Assembly (NCBI RefSeq): GCF_014204915.1
Contig: NZ_JACHMH010000001.1
Coordinates: forward strand, 2,852,001 to 2,916,000
Source: Crossiella cryophila
Lineage (GTDB): Bacteria; Actinomycetota; Actinomycetes; Mycobacteriales; Pseudonocardiaceae
Direction of reading: 5' to 3'
Length of the DNA: 64,000 nucleotides
Shown piece by piece: positions 1 through 7,868 of this stretch (positions are counted from its first letter, which is position 1; each line of letters begins with the position of its first letter). Both the position numbers and the translations under genes were made by a program. Under the pieces are notes generated by a model. The model had not been told where the DNA came from. It ran no database searches and worked only from the letters and a program-made list of their open reading frames with translations.

Positions 1-877
1 TCCGCTCCAGCCACGGGGTGAACCGGGCCAGCAGCGCCACCTGCGCGATGCCCAGCAGCACCATCAGCACGGTGGGCGGGGCCAGGTTGGACACCGGCAC
101 GTCCGGCAGCCCGATCGGCGCCGGCGGGTACGGCCCGAACACGATCAGCGCCACGATCCCGGCCACCGCGACCCCCGCCACCCCCAGCAGTCCCCGGTCG
201 CCGAAGCGGGCCAGGCCACCGCGGGCCAGCACGATGCCGAGCTGGTGCACGGTCACCCACACCAGCACCAGGCTGACATCGCCGAGCATCCCGGCCGACC
301 CGGTCAGCCCCACGGTGGCGAACCGGTAGGTGTCCACCGCGGCCACCGCCAGGGTGAGCACCGCGGGCACGGCCAGGCCGAACCGGTCGTGCAGCCGCAC
401 CATCACCGGGGCCAGCGCGACCACCACCAGGTAGACCGCCAGGAACCACAGCGGGTTCGCCGCCTGGTCGCCCACGATGGCGATCGCGGGCTGACCCAGC
501 AGCGAACCCGCGGTGGCCAGCGCCGCGCAGATCCCGACCAGTGGCAGGGTCGGGGTCACCAGGCGGCGAGCCCGGCGGGCCAGGAAGGTCACCGCGGACT
601 GGCCCTTGCGGGCCGTCGCGTCCACCCCCGCGGTGTTGACGAACCCACCCGCGATGAACACCAGCGGCATCACCTGCAGGAACCAGGTCGCCACCCAGGT
701 CACCGGGCCGCTGAAGGCGATCCCCGCCTTCACCGCGCCGTTGGTCACGGTGATCACCGGACTGATCCAGTGCAGTAACACCACCATGCCCACCGCGGTC
801 AGCCGCACCAGATCGACCACCGCGTTCCGGTTGCCGGTGCCGACCGGCGTAGCCCCGCGGACCCCCATGCTGTTCAT
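1..877 (-). CDS. Acyltransferase family 3 membrane protein, 3'-truncated by window edge
   Basis: Reading leftwards from ATG at 877, an open frame of 292 codons runs off the window. It is almost entirely hydrophobic helices. Near the N-terminus is LVRLTAVGMVVLLHW, followed by MPLVFIAGGFVNT; both are hallmarks of the OafA/Acyl_transf_3 family, in which multi-pass enzymes transfer acyl groups to extracytoplasmic sugars, lipids or peptides. The family is usually about 350-420 residues, so roughly the last quarter is missing. The start follows the first ATG and places the family motif about 25 residues in. It is divergent from the thiol-redox gene at 1015. Substrate cannot be told from sequence. 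Confidence 0.85.
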   Translation of the reverse strand, partial: MNSMGVRGATPVGTGNRNAVVDLVRLTAVGMVVLLHWISPVITVTNGAVKAGIAFSGPVTWVATWFLQVMPLVFIAGGFVNTAGVDATARKGQSAVTFLARRARRLVTPTLPLVGICAALATAGSLLGQPAIAIVGDQAANPLWFLAVYLVVVALAPVMVRLHDRFGLAVPAVLTLAVAAVDTYRFATVGLTGSAGMLGDVSLVLVWVTVHQLGIVLARGGLARFGDRGLLGVAGVAVAGIVALIVFGPYPPAPIGLPDVPVSNLAPPTVLMVLLGIAQVALLARFTPWLER

Positions 878-950
878 GGGAAAAAGCCTCGCGGGCCGGG
901 CCCGCCGCGGCCATGGGGTGGACTCCCGAGTCGCCTCAGGGGCAGCTCCC

Positions 951-981
951 CCAAAGGTAGGGGGGCTGACACCACCTTTGG
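951..981. promoter_or_regulatory. Inverted repeat in divergent promoter region
   Basis: CCAAAGGT at 951-958 and its exact complement ACCTTTGG at 974-981 flank a G-rich centre in the 137-bp gap between two divergent genes. It could be an operator or a 5'-leader hairpin of the gene at 1015. No regulator is encoded next to it. Confidence 0.3.
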
Positions 982-1014
982 TCGGTCCGGGCCGCGCCGC
1001 TACGGTGTCAGACG

Positions 1015-1794
1015 ATGAGCCAGCCGCAGCCCGACCAGCCGGAAACCCAGTCCGCCCAGCGCCCGGCCTGGCAGCTCGCGCTACCCGCGATCGTGGTGGT
1101 GGCGGGGGTGCTGCTGGCCTACCTGGCCCTGGGCCGCACCGACGGCGACACCCCGCGAGCCGACGCGCCGGCGCCCGCCACCTCGGGCACCTCGGCGTCG
1201 CCAACGCCCAACCAAAGTCAGATGGATGCCGCCGCCCGGCAACTTGACTCCCGGTTCACCCGCCGCCGTGAAGGCGATCCCTACGCCAAGGGCCGGGTGG
1301 ACGCGCCGGTGGTCATGGTGGAGTACGCCGACTACCGCTGCCCGTACTGCGCCAAGTTCAGCACCGACACCCGTCCGGAACTCGTGCGCCGCTTCGTGGA
1401 GCAGGGCCTGCTGCGGATCGAGTGGCGGGACCTGCCGATGTTCGGCGCGGAGTCCGAGGCCGCCGCGGTGGCCGCCCGCGCCGCCGGTCGGCAGGGCCGG
1501 TTCTGGCCGTTCCACGAACTGGCCTTCGCCGAGGCCCCGCGCTCCGGGCACGCCGACTTCGGCCCGGACCGGCTGCTCGACCTGGCCCGCCGCTCCGGCG
1601 TGGCCGACATGGCCAAGTTCGAGCGGGACCTGGCCGATCCGACGCTGCGCCAGGAGATCCGCACCGACGCCGCCGAAGGCCAGGAGATGGGGCTGACCAG
1701 CACGCCGTCCTTCCTGATCAACGGGCGCGCGGTGGTCGGCGCGCAGCCGCTGGAGACCTTCGTCCGGCTGATCGAGCAGGCCGCCAAGAAGTGA
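1015..1794 (+). CDS. Membrane-anchored DsbA-like thioredoxin-fold oxidoreductase
   Basis: The 259-residue protein has a short cytoplasmic tail, one membrane segment at about residues 20-40, a Pro/Ala/Ser-rich linker, then a thioredoxin-fold domain of the DsbA/DSBA-like type (Thioredoxin_4). The redox motif is CPYC at residues 109-112, preceded by VEYADYR, typical of the family; the cis-Pro region TSTPSFLINGR lies near residue 225. It should act outside the membrane in forming or exchanging disulfides in exported proteins. The next gene overlaps its stop by GTGA and encodes a CcdA-like electron carrier, so the two probably form a thiol redox pair. Whether it oxidises or isomerises in vivo is not shown by sequence. 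Confidence 0.92.
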   Translation: MSQPQPDQPETQSAQRPAWQLALPAIVVVAGVLLAYLALGRTDGDTPRADAPAPATSGTSASPTPNQSQMDAAARQLDSRFTRRREGDPYAKGRVDAPVVMVEYADYRCPYCAKFSTDTRPELVRRFVEQGLLRIEWRDLPMFGAESEAAAVAARAAGRQGRFWPFHELAFAEAPRSGHADFGPDRLLDLARRSGVADMAKFERDLADPTLRQEIRTDAAEGQEMGLTSTPSFLINGRAVVGAQPLETFVRLIEQAAKK

Positions 1795-2603
1795 CCGGCC
1801 AGCTCGGCTACCTCGGCGCGCTGCTCGGCGGCGCGCTCGCGCTGGCCAGCCCCTGCTCGGCGTTGCTGCTGCCCGCCTTCTTCGCCTACGCCTTCGGCAG
1901 CCCGGCCCGGCTGCTGGCCCGCACCGGCGTGTTCTACCTCGGCCTGGCCACCACCCTGGTGCCCCTCGGCGCGGCCGCGGCCAGCCTCGGCGGCCTGCTC
2001 ACCGCGCACCGGCAGACGGTGATCGCGGTGGCCGCGGTGCTGCTGATCGGTTTCGGCGTGGCCCAGCTCTTCGGCCGCGGCTTCGGCTCCGGCCTGTCCC
2101 AGCGTTTCGCGGCCGGCACCAGGATCTCCTCGGCCGCCTCGGTGTTCGTGCTCGGCGCGACCTACGGCCTGGCCGGGTTCTGCTCCGGCCCGATCCTCGG
2201 CGGCGTGCTCACCGTGGCCGCCGCGGGCGGCGATCCCGGTTACGGCGCGGCCCTGCTCGCGGTCTACGGCCTTGGCATGGTGCTGCCGCTGTTCGCACTG
2301 GCCGCGCTGTGGGACCGGTTCCAGCTGGGGCAGCGGACCTGGTTGCGCGGCAGGGAGATCGGCATCGGCCGCCTCCGCCTGCACTCGCTGAACCTGGTGG
2401 CCGGGCTGCTGTTCATCGGCATCGGCGTGCTGTTCCTGGTCACCGACGGCACCGCGACGCTGCCAGGGATCGTCAGCGTGGACACCGAGTCCGCACTGGC
2501 CGAACGCGCCGGCGCGTTCGCCGCCGGAGTGCCGGATCTGCTGGTACTGGCCCCGGTGCTGGCGGTGGCCACCTTCGTGCTGCTCCGCCGTCTGAGGCGT
2601 TAA
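1791..2603 (+). CDS. CcdA/DsbD-type transmembrane electron carrier
   Basis: A GTG start at 1791 overlaps the TGA of the upstream gene (GTGA). The 270-residue protein has about six hydrophobic helices. Conserved cysteines occur at Cys22 (ALASPCSALLLPAF) and Cys131 (GFCSGPILGG), the expected positions of the redox pair of the CcdA/DsbD beta-domain family, which carries electrons from cytoplasmic thioredoxin to extracytoplasmic thiol proteins. Translational coupling to the DsbA-like gene suggests it serves that partner rather than cytochrome c maturation; no cytochrome genes are near. The frame stays open upstream of 1791, but that part overlaps the DsbA-like coding sequence, so the GTG is preferred. 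Its TAA shares the palindrome TTAA with the convergent next gene. Confidence 0.88.
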   Translation: MTGQLGYLGALLGGALALASPCSALLLPAFFAYAFGSPARLLARTGVFYLGLATTLVPLGAAAASLGGLLTAHRQTVIAVAAVLLIGFGVAQLFGRGFGSGLSQRFAAGTRISSAASVFVLGATYGLAGFCSGPILGGVLTVAAAGGDPGYGAALLAVYGLGMVLPLFALAALWDRFQLGQRTWLRGREIGIGRLRLHSLNLVAGLLFIGIGVLFLVTDGTATLPGIVSVDTESALAERAGAFAAGVPDLLVLAPVLAVATFVLLRRLRR

Positions 2604-3913
2604 CCCGGCAGCGGCAGCCGCAGCGCGCGCTCGGCGATGCCCTGCAGCACCACATCGGTCTGCTTGGTCTCCTGGCTCACCCACACCGCGCGCACGATCC
2701 GCACCCTGGTGCCATCACGCGAGGTCGAGGACACCGCCTGGGCGAACGAACTCGGCCCGCCCGGCCAGCTCCGGCCCTCGCGCAGCAGCTCGTTCACCCC
2801 GCCGCTCTGCTCGTCGTCGGCCAGCGCCTGGAAGCGTTGCGCCTGCACCGCGTCGGCGAAGCTGACCACCACCACCGAGACCGCGGCCTTGCGCTCCTCG
2901 TTGACCTCGAACAGGCTGCGCACCAGCGCGGTGCACGGGTTCTCCCGCAGCCACTGCTGCAACTGGCCGAAGGCCCTCGGCCCGCAGTCGGTCTCCCTGG
3001 AGGAGCCGCGCGGCACGAAGTCCAGACCGTCCACAGTGGACTCCGGTGGCTCCGCGCTGCGCAACGAGGACACCGCGCCACTGCCCTCGGGCTGGGCCGG
3101 TTCCGCACTACAGGACTGGGCCACGGTGGCGATCAACAGCACCAGCGCCAGCCCGGCCAGGGCCAGCCCGGCCAGCGGCAGCCAGGGCTGGCGCTTCTTC
3201 GGCCGGGGCGCGGCGGGCCGCGGCGGCGCGGGGCGGCCGTCGGCGGTGAACCGGGGGATGAGCATGGTGCTGGCACTGGCCAGATCCGGACTCACCGAAT
3301 CGGCGAAACCCTCCGCGACCAGCTCACCGGCGGTCAGCGCGGCGGTGCGCCGGTCCACACTGGACAGCAGCCGCCTGGCGGCCTCGGCGGTGCACGGGCG
3401 TTCGTAGGTGGACAACTCCTTGACCGCGGCCAGCATCGCGGTCGGCGCCGGGTGCAGCACCCGGACCCCGCGGTGCAGGTCCCCGGTGGGCTGCAACACC
3501 TGGGCGACATACGGTCCGACCGCCACGATGGTGGACACGGGTAACGGCTCGATCCGCTCCGCCTGCAACCGCTGGGTCAGCGCGGAGGCCGCGGTGAGCG
3601 CCTCCACCGCCGGGTTGAGCAGCCCGTCGTCCCTGATCAACGGCCAGCCGTCGACCTTCCACTGGCCCTGCAACGGGGCTTCCAGCTTCATCGCCGGACC
3701 GGGCAGGTCGACCCCGACCACCACGATCACCCCGCGGGGCAGCACGATCACCGCGTCCAGCGGCCGCAGGCTGCCCGGCGGCGTGCAGTCCAGCAGCGCG
3801 ATCCCGCCGGCCAGGTCGGTCCCGGCGCCCCAGGTGGACAGCGCGGCCCGCAGATCGGCCTCGACACCTTCCACCCTGGCGGACGGATCGTCACCGAGCC
3901 GCACCAACCGCAC
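2600..3913 (-). CDS. Membrane-anchored hypothetical protein with NERD-like N-terminal half
   Basis: 437 residues from GTG at 3913, chosen because GGAGGTG lies six bases upstream; in-frame codons extend further 5' but lack a ribosome site. The cytoplasmic N-terminal part contains a stretch around residues 50-100 (DAVIVLPRGVIVVVGVD, later GQWKVDGWPL) that recalls the NERD nuclease-related domain, but catalytic residues are not convincing. After a Pro/Lys-rich spacer comes one membrane segment at about 242-263 (LAGLALAGLALVLLIATVA), then an extracytoplasmic domain of about 170 residues with several cysteines. Function is unknown. It faces the thiol-redox operon convergently, and its exported cysteines could be clients of that pair, which is speculation. 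Confidence 0.75.
   Translation of the reverse strand: MRLVRLGDDPSARVEGVEADLRAALSTWGAGTDLAGGIALLDCTPPGSLRPLDAVIVLPRGVIVVVGVDLPGPAMKLEAPLQGQWKVDGWPLIRDDGLLNPAVEALTAASALTQRLQAERIEPLPVSTIVAVGPYVAQVLQPTGDLHRGVRVLHPAPTAMLAAVKELSTYERPCTAEAARRLLSSVDRRTAALTAGELVAEGFADSVSPDLASASTMLIPRFTADGRPAPPRPAAPRPKKRQPWLPLAGLALAGLALVLLIATVAQSCSAEPAQPEGSGAVSSLRSAEPPESTVDGLDFVPRGSSRETDCGPRAFGQLQQWLRENPCTALVRSLFEVNEERKAAVSVVVVSFADAVQAQRFQALADDEQSGGVNELLREGRSWPGGPSSFAQAVSSTSRDGTRVRIVRAVWVSQETKQTDVVLQGIAERALRLPLPG
3029..3041. repeat. Copy 1 of the GTCCAC(A/T)GTGGAC motif
   Basis: Exact 13-base near-palindrome inside the leftward gene ending at 2600, where it encodes Ser-Thr-Val-Asp. Confidence 0.7.
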
Positions 3914-4222
3914 GCCAAACACCTCCGCGCGTGACTCGTCCCGTACCCGTCCCGGTTGCTCCGGTCGGCTCAAACCGTAGCGGGAGTCCCCCCGTGGGTT
4001 ACGGGCAACCACCCAATTCGCAATCTGTACCCGAACACACTGGGTGAACGCCCCCGGCTGGGTGACACTGATCGGGGTGTCGGTTGGTTCTTCTGGCGCA
4101 TTGGAGGTCGCGCAGGGCAGAATGACCGCACGGGTGATCGCCGGAAAGTCACGACGCACCGTCCGTTGCACAAGACGAGGTACGCGGGGAAGACGTCCCT
4201 CGTCGAGTAGCGGAGGTCAACA
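3914..4222. other. Divergent intergenic region without a gene
   Basis: These 309 bases separate two divergent genes and must hold both promoters. Base composition is somewhat lower in G+C than the flanking genes. I see ribosome sites at each end (GGAGGTG for the leftward gene, GGAGG at 4212-4216 for the rightward gene) but no convincing -10/-35 pair and no conserved RNA element. Confidence 0.5.
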
Positions 4223-4726
4223 GTGAGCGCACGGGGATGCACCAGTGGCGTTGTCTACGTCCACTCGTCGCCGTCTGCGGTCTGTCCGCACGTCGAGTGG
4301 GCGATCTCGGGCACCCTTGGTGGCCGGGCCGATCTGAAGTGGACCGCCCAGCCGGCGGCGCCAGGACAGCTGCGCGCCGAATGCGCCTGGACCGGCGATG
4401 CCGGCACCGGCGCTTCGCTGGTGTCCGCGCTGCGGGCCTGGCCGATGCTGCGCTTCGAGGTCACCGAGGAACCCAGCACCGGCGTGGACGGCGAGCGGTT
4501 CTGCCACGTCCCGGGCCTTGGCCTGTGGCGGGCCCGCACCAGTGCCAACGGCGACATCGTGGTCACCGAGGACCAGCTGCGCACCCTGATGGCCGCCAAC
4601 CGCGCCGCCGAGGCCATGACCCACCGCCTGGGCGAACTGCTCGGCGCGGCCTGGGACGACGCCCTGGAGCCGTTCCGCCGGGCGGGCGACGGCGCGCCGG
4701 TGACCTGGCTGCACCGGGTGGGCTGA
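4223..4726 (+). CDS. DUF3145 domain protein
   Basis: GTG start preceded by GGAGGTC. The 167-residue soluble protein begins with a run typical of the actinobacterial DUF3145 family (GVVYVHSSPSAVCPHVEWA), followed by the WTAQPAAPGQ segment and a C-terminal helical part (residues 115-160). The family is nearly universal in actinobacteria, single-copy and of unknown function. No membrane segment or signal peptide is seen. It reads alone; the next gene starts 30 bases on and could be co-transcribed. Confidence 0.9.
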   Translation: MSARGCTSGVVYVHSSPSAVCPHVEWAISGTLGGRADLKWTAQPAAPGQLRAECAWTGDAGTGASLVSALRAWPMLRFEVTEEPSTGVDGERFCHVPGLGLWRARTSANGDIVVTEDQLRTLMAANRAAEAMTHRLGELLGAAWDDALEPFRRAGDGAPVTWLHRVG

Positions 4727-4756
4727 GCTGACAGGTTGGTGTGGCACCCTGGTGGG

Positions 4757-5332
4757 GTGAGTGGGTTGCGGCGGTTCTGGCCGCTGTTTCTCGTCGGGCT
4801 GGTGCTGCTCGGCGCGGTGTCGATCGGGCTGACCCTGCGTCAGGCCTACCCCACCGCGGGCGCCGATCCGACGGTGCGCGCGGTCATCGACAGCACCTCG
4901 GCACGGCCACGGGAACAGGAACCCGGACCGTCCACAGTGGAGTTCACCCCGGACGCCAGCGCGCACCCGGACGCCCCGGCCATCAAGAACCTGCTCACCG
5001 GCTACTTCGAGGCGATCAACAACCGCAACTTCGACCAGTGGCGCGCCCACGTCACCGCCAAGGTCTCCCAGGAGACCCAGCGCACGGTCTGGCTCGCCGA
5101 CTACGCCACCACCAAGGACGGCAGCATCCTGGTCCGCCGGGTGATCAACTCCCCTGGCGGCACCCTGCGGATCATGCTGACCTTCACCAGCACCCAGGAC
5201 CCGGCCAAGTCCCCGGCGGACGCGCGCTCGGACTGCAACCGGTGGCGGGCGACCTATCAGCTCGCCATGGAGGGCCGGACGTTGCGCATCGACAAGGGCT
5301 CGCCGCTGAGCACCATCGTCTCGGTCTGCTGA
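4757..5332 (+). CDS. Membrane-anchored NTF2-like hypothetical protein
   Basis: 191 residues from GTG at 4757; the frame is open upstream, but this start puts the membrane segment (WPLFLVGLVLLGAVSIGLTL) at residues 7-26, the normal place for a signal anchor. The extracytoplasmic part carries a segment (IKNLLTGYFEAINNRNFDQW) typical of the SnoaL/NTF2-like fold of many actinobacterial exported proteins, plus two cysteines near the C-terminus. Role unknown. The gene contains one copy of the GTCCACAGTGGA motif. Confidence 0.8.
   Translation: MSGLRRFWPLFLVGLVLLGAVSIGLTLRQAYPTAGADPTVRAVIDSTSARPREQEPGPSTVEFTPDASAHPDAPAIKNLLTGYFEAINNRNFDQWRAHVTAKVSQETQRTVWLADYATTKDGSILVRRVINSPGGTLRIMLTFTSTQDPAKSPADARSDCNRWRATYQLAMEGRTLRIDKGSPLSTIVSVC
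4930..4942. repeat. Copy 2 of the motif (GTCCACAGTGGAG)
   Basis: The last base differs from the full palindrome; it encodes Ser-Thr-Val-Glu in the anchored NTF2-like protein. Confidence 0.65.
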
Positions 5333-5458
5333 GCCAGCGGGACAGAGATGTCCCCGTTCTCCGCCCTCGGAACCGGTGACACTGGCATGCAGGTGCCCAA
5401 ACAACGCTGTCGCGGTGGCCGAACAAGCGAGTGACACCGGCCGCACACCGTCGGCCGC

Positions 5459-5572
5459 ATGTCCAACGAATCTGCTATCTGCCCGGACTGCGACGGTTCC
5501 GGTGCGTACGACGAACGACGCGACTACGACCGCTGCGAACTCTGCGACGGCGAAGGGGTACTGCATTGGTGA
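5459..5572 (+). CDS. 37-residue double CxxCxGxG zinc-finger protein
   Basis: A short frame from ATG at 5459 encodes 37 residues with two CxxCxGxG-type motifs: CPDCDGSG at residues 8-15 and CELCDGEG at 26-33. This is the repeat of the DnaJ cysteine-rich zinc domain, here as a free-standing miniprotein without J or C-terminal domains. Two repeats could bind one zinc ion in a hairpin. No strong ribosome site precedes the ATG, and a stop lies 27 bases upstream, so this is the only possible start. The surrounding kilobase has no other clear gene. The motifs make chance unlikely, but expression is unproven. Confidence 0.6.
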   Translation: MSNESAICPDCDGSGAYDERRDYDRCELCDGEGVLHW

Positions 5573-6260
5573 CCGGCCACGCTGCTGCCGAACTCGGTCG
5601 GGCAGCGTGGCGGCGCGGAGGGCTGCCCGAGCTGAGCCCTCGCTGGGTCTGTCCGAAGATCCGGGCAGACCCAGCGCCAGAGGCCGTGCATGCCAGTGCG
5701 GGATGGAGCCGTGCGCGCCGTGCCCGGCTTCCGGTGGATCTGCCGGGGTTCGGCTACTTCGCCCACCACCCGTGACCCGCTCGTGCTTGCACGCCAGCTC
5801 CTCCCGCAGCGCCGCCTGGGGTGCGGGAGTTCATCGCGATGTAGGCGCGGCCGTAGGCTTTCGCGTGATCAGGGTGGCTCGGAGGATGGCGGCTGCGGCG
5901 AAGGCAGGCAGCAGGTTCGCGCCGCGGCGGACCACGCCGCCCACCCGGAGCGGGTTGTTCACCAGCACGCCGACACTGCGGCAACAGCGCGGCGAGGTCC
6001 CGCTCGGTGTGCACCGCGTGCGGGTTGATCAGGAACAACCCGGTGATCTGTCGGGCCCGAGCGCAGGCGTCGGTCCCGTCCGCGGCCACGATGTGCGCCA
6101 TCCCGGGCCATTCACGCACACCCGGCCAGCCTCGCGCCGCCGTCGGGCAGACGGCTCAGCCGTAACCAGGGAGAACGGATCCGCCCCCGGGGGTGCATTT
6201 TGGTCAGTCTTGGCCGCAACGCCGTCATCACACGGGCCTCGAGAGGTGCGGGACAGCGCG
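5573..6260. other. Gene-poor region, possible decayed gene on minus strand
   Basis: No intact gene is convincing here. On the minus strand, protein-like stretches occur in different frames: around 5990-6110 a frame reading HIVAADGTDACARARQ and then ITGLFLINPHAV, and around 5860-5970 a neighbouring frame reading VLVNNPLRVGGVVRRGANLL. Joining them would need at least one frameshift, which suggests a pseudogene or remnant. I cannot name the family. Confidence 0.25.
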
Positions 6261-6316
6261 AAAAAAAGAGGCTGACGCCCCGGTCTGAGGGCAACCCGGC
6301 GGAAAACACCGGGGCG
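6261..6316 (-). terminator. Rho-independent-like terminator of the fab operon
   Basis: On the minus strand just past the fabF stop, CGCCCCGGT pairs with ACCGGGGCG (6308-6316 with 6276-6284), and a run of seven T (A on the plus strand at 6261-6267) follows. A run of T is rare in this genome, which strengthens the call. Confidence 0.7.
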
Positions 6317-6321
6317 GAGAC

Positions 6322-7548
6322 TCAGACCGAGGCGAAAGCCAGTGCGACGTTGTGCCCGCCGAAACCGAACGAGTCGTTCACGGCGGCCTGCAGCCGGACG
6401 TGCCGGGGTCCGCCCGTCACCACGTCCAACCCGACCGCGGGGTCGAGGTTCTCCAGGTTCAGCGTCGGCGGGATCACGCCGTCGCGGATCGCGAGCACGG
6501 TGGTGATCGCCTCCACCGCACCGGAACCACCCAGCAGGTGACCCAGTGCGGACTTCGGCGCGGTGACCACGGCGTGGGTGCCGATGGCTGAGCGGATGGC
6601 CGCAGCCTCGGCCACGTCGCCGACCGGGGTCGACGTCGCGTGCGCGTTCACATGCCCCACGTCGGCGGGGGTGAGCCCGCCGGTGCGCAGCGCGGCCTTG
6701 ATGGCCCGGCTGGCGCCCTTGCCCTCCGGTTCCGGGGCGGTGATGTGGTAGGCGTCCGCGCTGGTGCCGATCCCGGCCAGCTGCCCGTACACCCTCGCCC
6801 CGCGCGCCGCGGCGTACTCGGCCCGTTCCAGCACCATGATCCCGGCGCCTTCCCCGAGCACGAACCCGTCGCGGGCGGTGTCGAACGGGCGGGAGGCCCG
6901 TTCGGGTTCGTCATTGCGCGTGCTCATCGCCCGCATCTGGGAGAAACCGGCCACCGGCAGCGCGCAGATGCTCGCCTCGGCGCCGCCACAGACCACGATG
7001 TCGCACTCGCCCGCCTTGAGCATCCGCCACGCCCAGGCGATGGCCTCGGCGCCGGAGGCGCAGGCGGAGACGGGAGCGTGCACCCCGGCCCTGGACCCCA
7101 GCTCCAGCCCGACCACGGCCGCGGGGCCGTTGGGCATGAGCATCGGGACGGTCAGGGGCGAGACCTTGCGCTTCCCGTAGGTCTCCAGGATGTCGTCCTG
7201 ACCGAGGATGGTCAGGGCGCCACCGATGCCGGTGCCCACCACGACGGCCAGCCGCTCGGGCTCGACCTCGGGTGTGCCCGCATCGGCCCACGCTTGCCGC
7301 GCGGCGATCAGGGCGACCTGCTCCGACCGGTCGAGGCGGCGAGCCTCGACCCTGGTCAGCACCTCGGTGGGTTCGACAGCGAGCTGGGCGGCGATACGCA
7401 CGTCCAGATCGAACCTGTCCACCCAGTCGGCCTTGAGCACGCCGACCCCGCTGCGCCCGGCGAGCATCGCGTCCCAGGTGGACGCGACGTCGCCGCCGAG
7501 CGGAGTCGTCGCACCGAGACCGGTGACGACAACGTCAGGAGATGTCAT
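6322..7548 (-). CDS. fabF: 3-oxoacyl-[acyl-carrier-protein] synthase II
   Basis: 408 residues, full length for KAS II. It condenses malonyl-ACP with acyl-ACP in each elongation round of type II fatty acid synthesis. The Cys-His-His catalytic triad is complete: Cys163 in SACASG, His303 in NAHATSTPVGD and His337 in SALGHLLGGSG. The FGFGGHN motif closes the active site near the C-terminus. The ATG overlaps the TGA of acpP (ATGA), so translation is coupled. It is last in fabD-fabH-acpP-fabF and is followed by a terminator. In M. tuberculosis the corresponding genes are kasA/kasB; only one KAS II is present here. Confidence 0.97.
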   Translation of the reverse strand: MTSPDVVVTGLGATTPLGGDVASTWDAMLAGRSGVGVLKADWVDRFDLDVRIAAQLAVEPTEVLTRVEARRLDRSEQVALIAARQAWADAGTPEVEPERLAVVVGTGIGGALTILGQDDILETYGKRKVSPLTVPMLMPNGPAAVVGLELGSRAGVHAPVSACASGAEAIAWAWRMLKAGECDIVVCGGAEASICALPVAGFSQMRAMSTRNDEPERASRPFDTARDGFVLGEGAGIMVLERAEYAAARGARVYGQLAGIGTSADAYHITAPEPEGKGASRAIKAALRTGGLTPADVGHVNAHATSTPVGDVAEAAAIRSAIGTHAVVTAPKSALGHLLGGSGAVEAITTVLAIRDGVIPPTLNLENLDPAVGLDVVTGGPRHVRLQAAVNDSFGFGGHNVALAFASV

Positions 7549-7787
7549 TGGTTCTTCGAGATGTAGTTCACCGCGTCGCCGACGGTCTTCAGGTTGACCA
7601 GCTCGTCGTCCGGGATCTTCACGCCGAACTTGTCCTCGGCCTGCACCGCGACCTCGACCATGGACAGCGAGTCGATGTCCAGGTCGTCCACGAAGGACTT
7701 GTCGGCGGAGACGTCGGCCTGGTCCACACCGGCGACCTCTTCGATGATCTCGGCGAGACCTTCGAGAATTTCTTCGTTCGAAGCCAT
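7545..7787 (-). CDS. acpP: Acyl carrier protein
   Basis: 80 residues from ATG at 7787, with AAAGGA nine bases upstream; an upstream in-frame ATG at 7814 would add nine unconserved residues. The phosphopantetheine attachment serine is Ser40 in DIDSLSMVEV, within the usual four-helix acidic protein. It carries growing acyl chains between FabH, FabF and the reductases. It lies between fabH (81-base gap) and fabF (overlap). Confidence 0.97.
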   Translation of the reverse strand: MASNEEILEGLAEIIEEVAGVDQADVSADKSFVDDLDIDSLSMVEVAVQAEDKFGVKIPDDELVNLKTVGDAVNYISKNQ

Positions 7788-7868
7788 TGAGCTTGTTCCT
7801 TTCGCGTTACCCACCGACCAGGGCGGCAGCGGCCGCCCCGGAGTCTTGTTGAGTTGCCGCCCCCGTGC

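Noticed and set aside
5337-5356. GGGACA-GAGA-TGTCCC as a terminator after the anchored NTF2-like gene
   Set aside because: Only a six-base stem and no T run; too weak to list.
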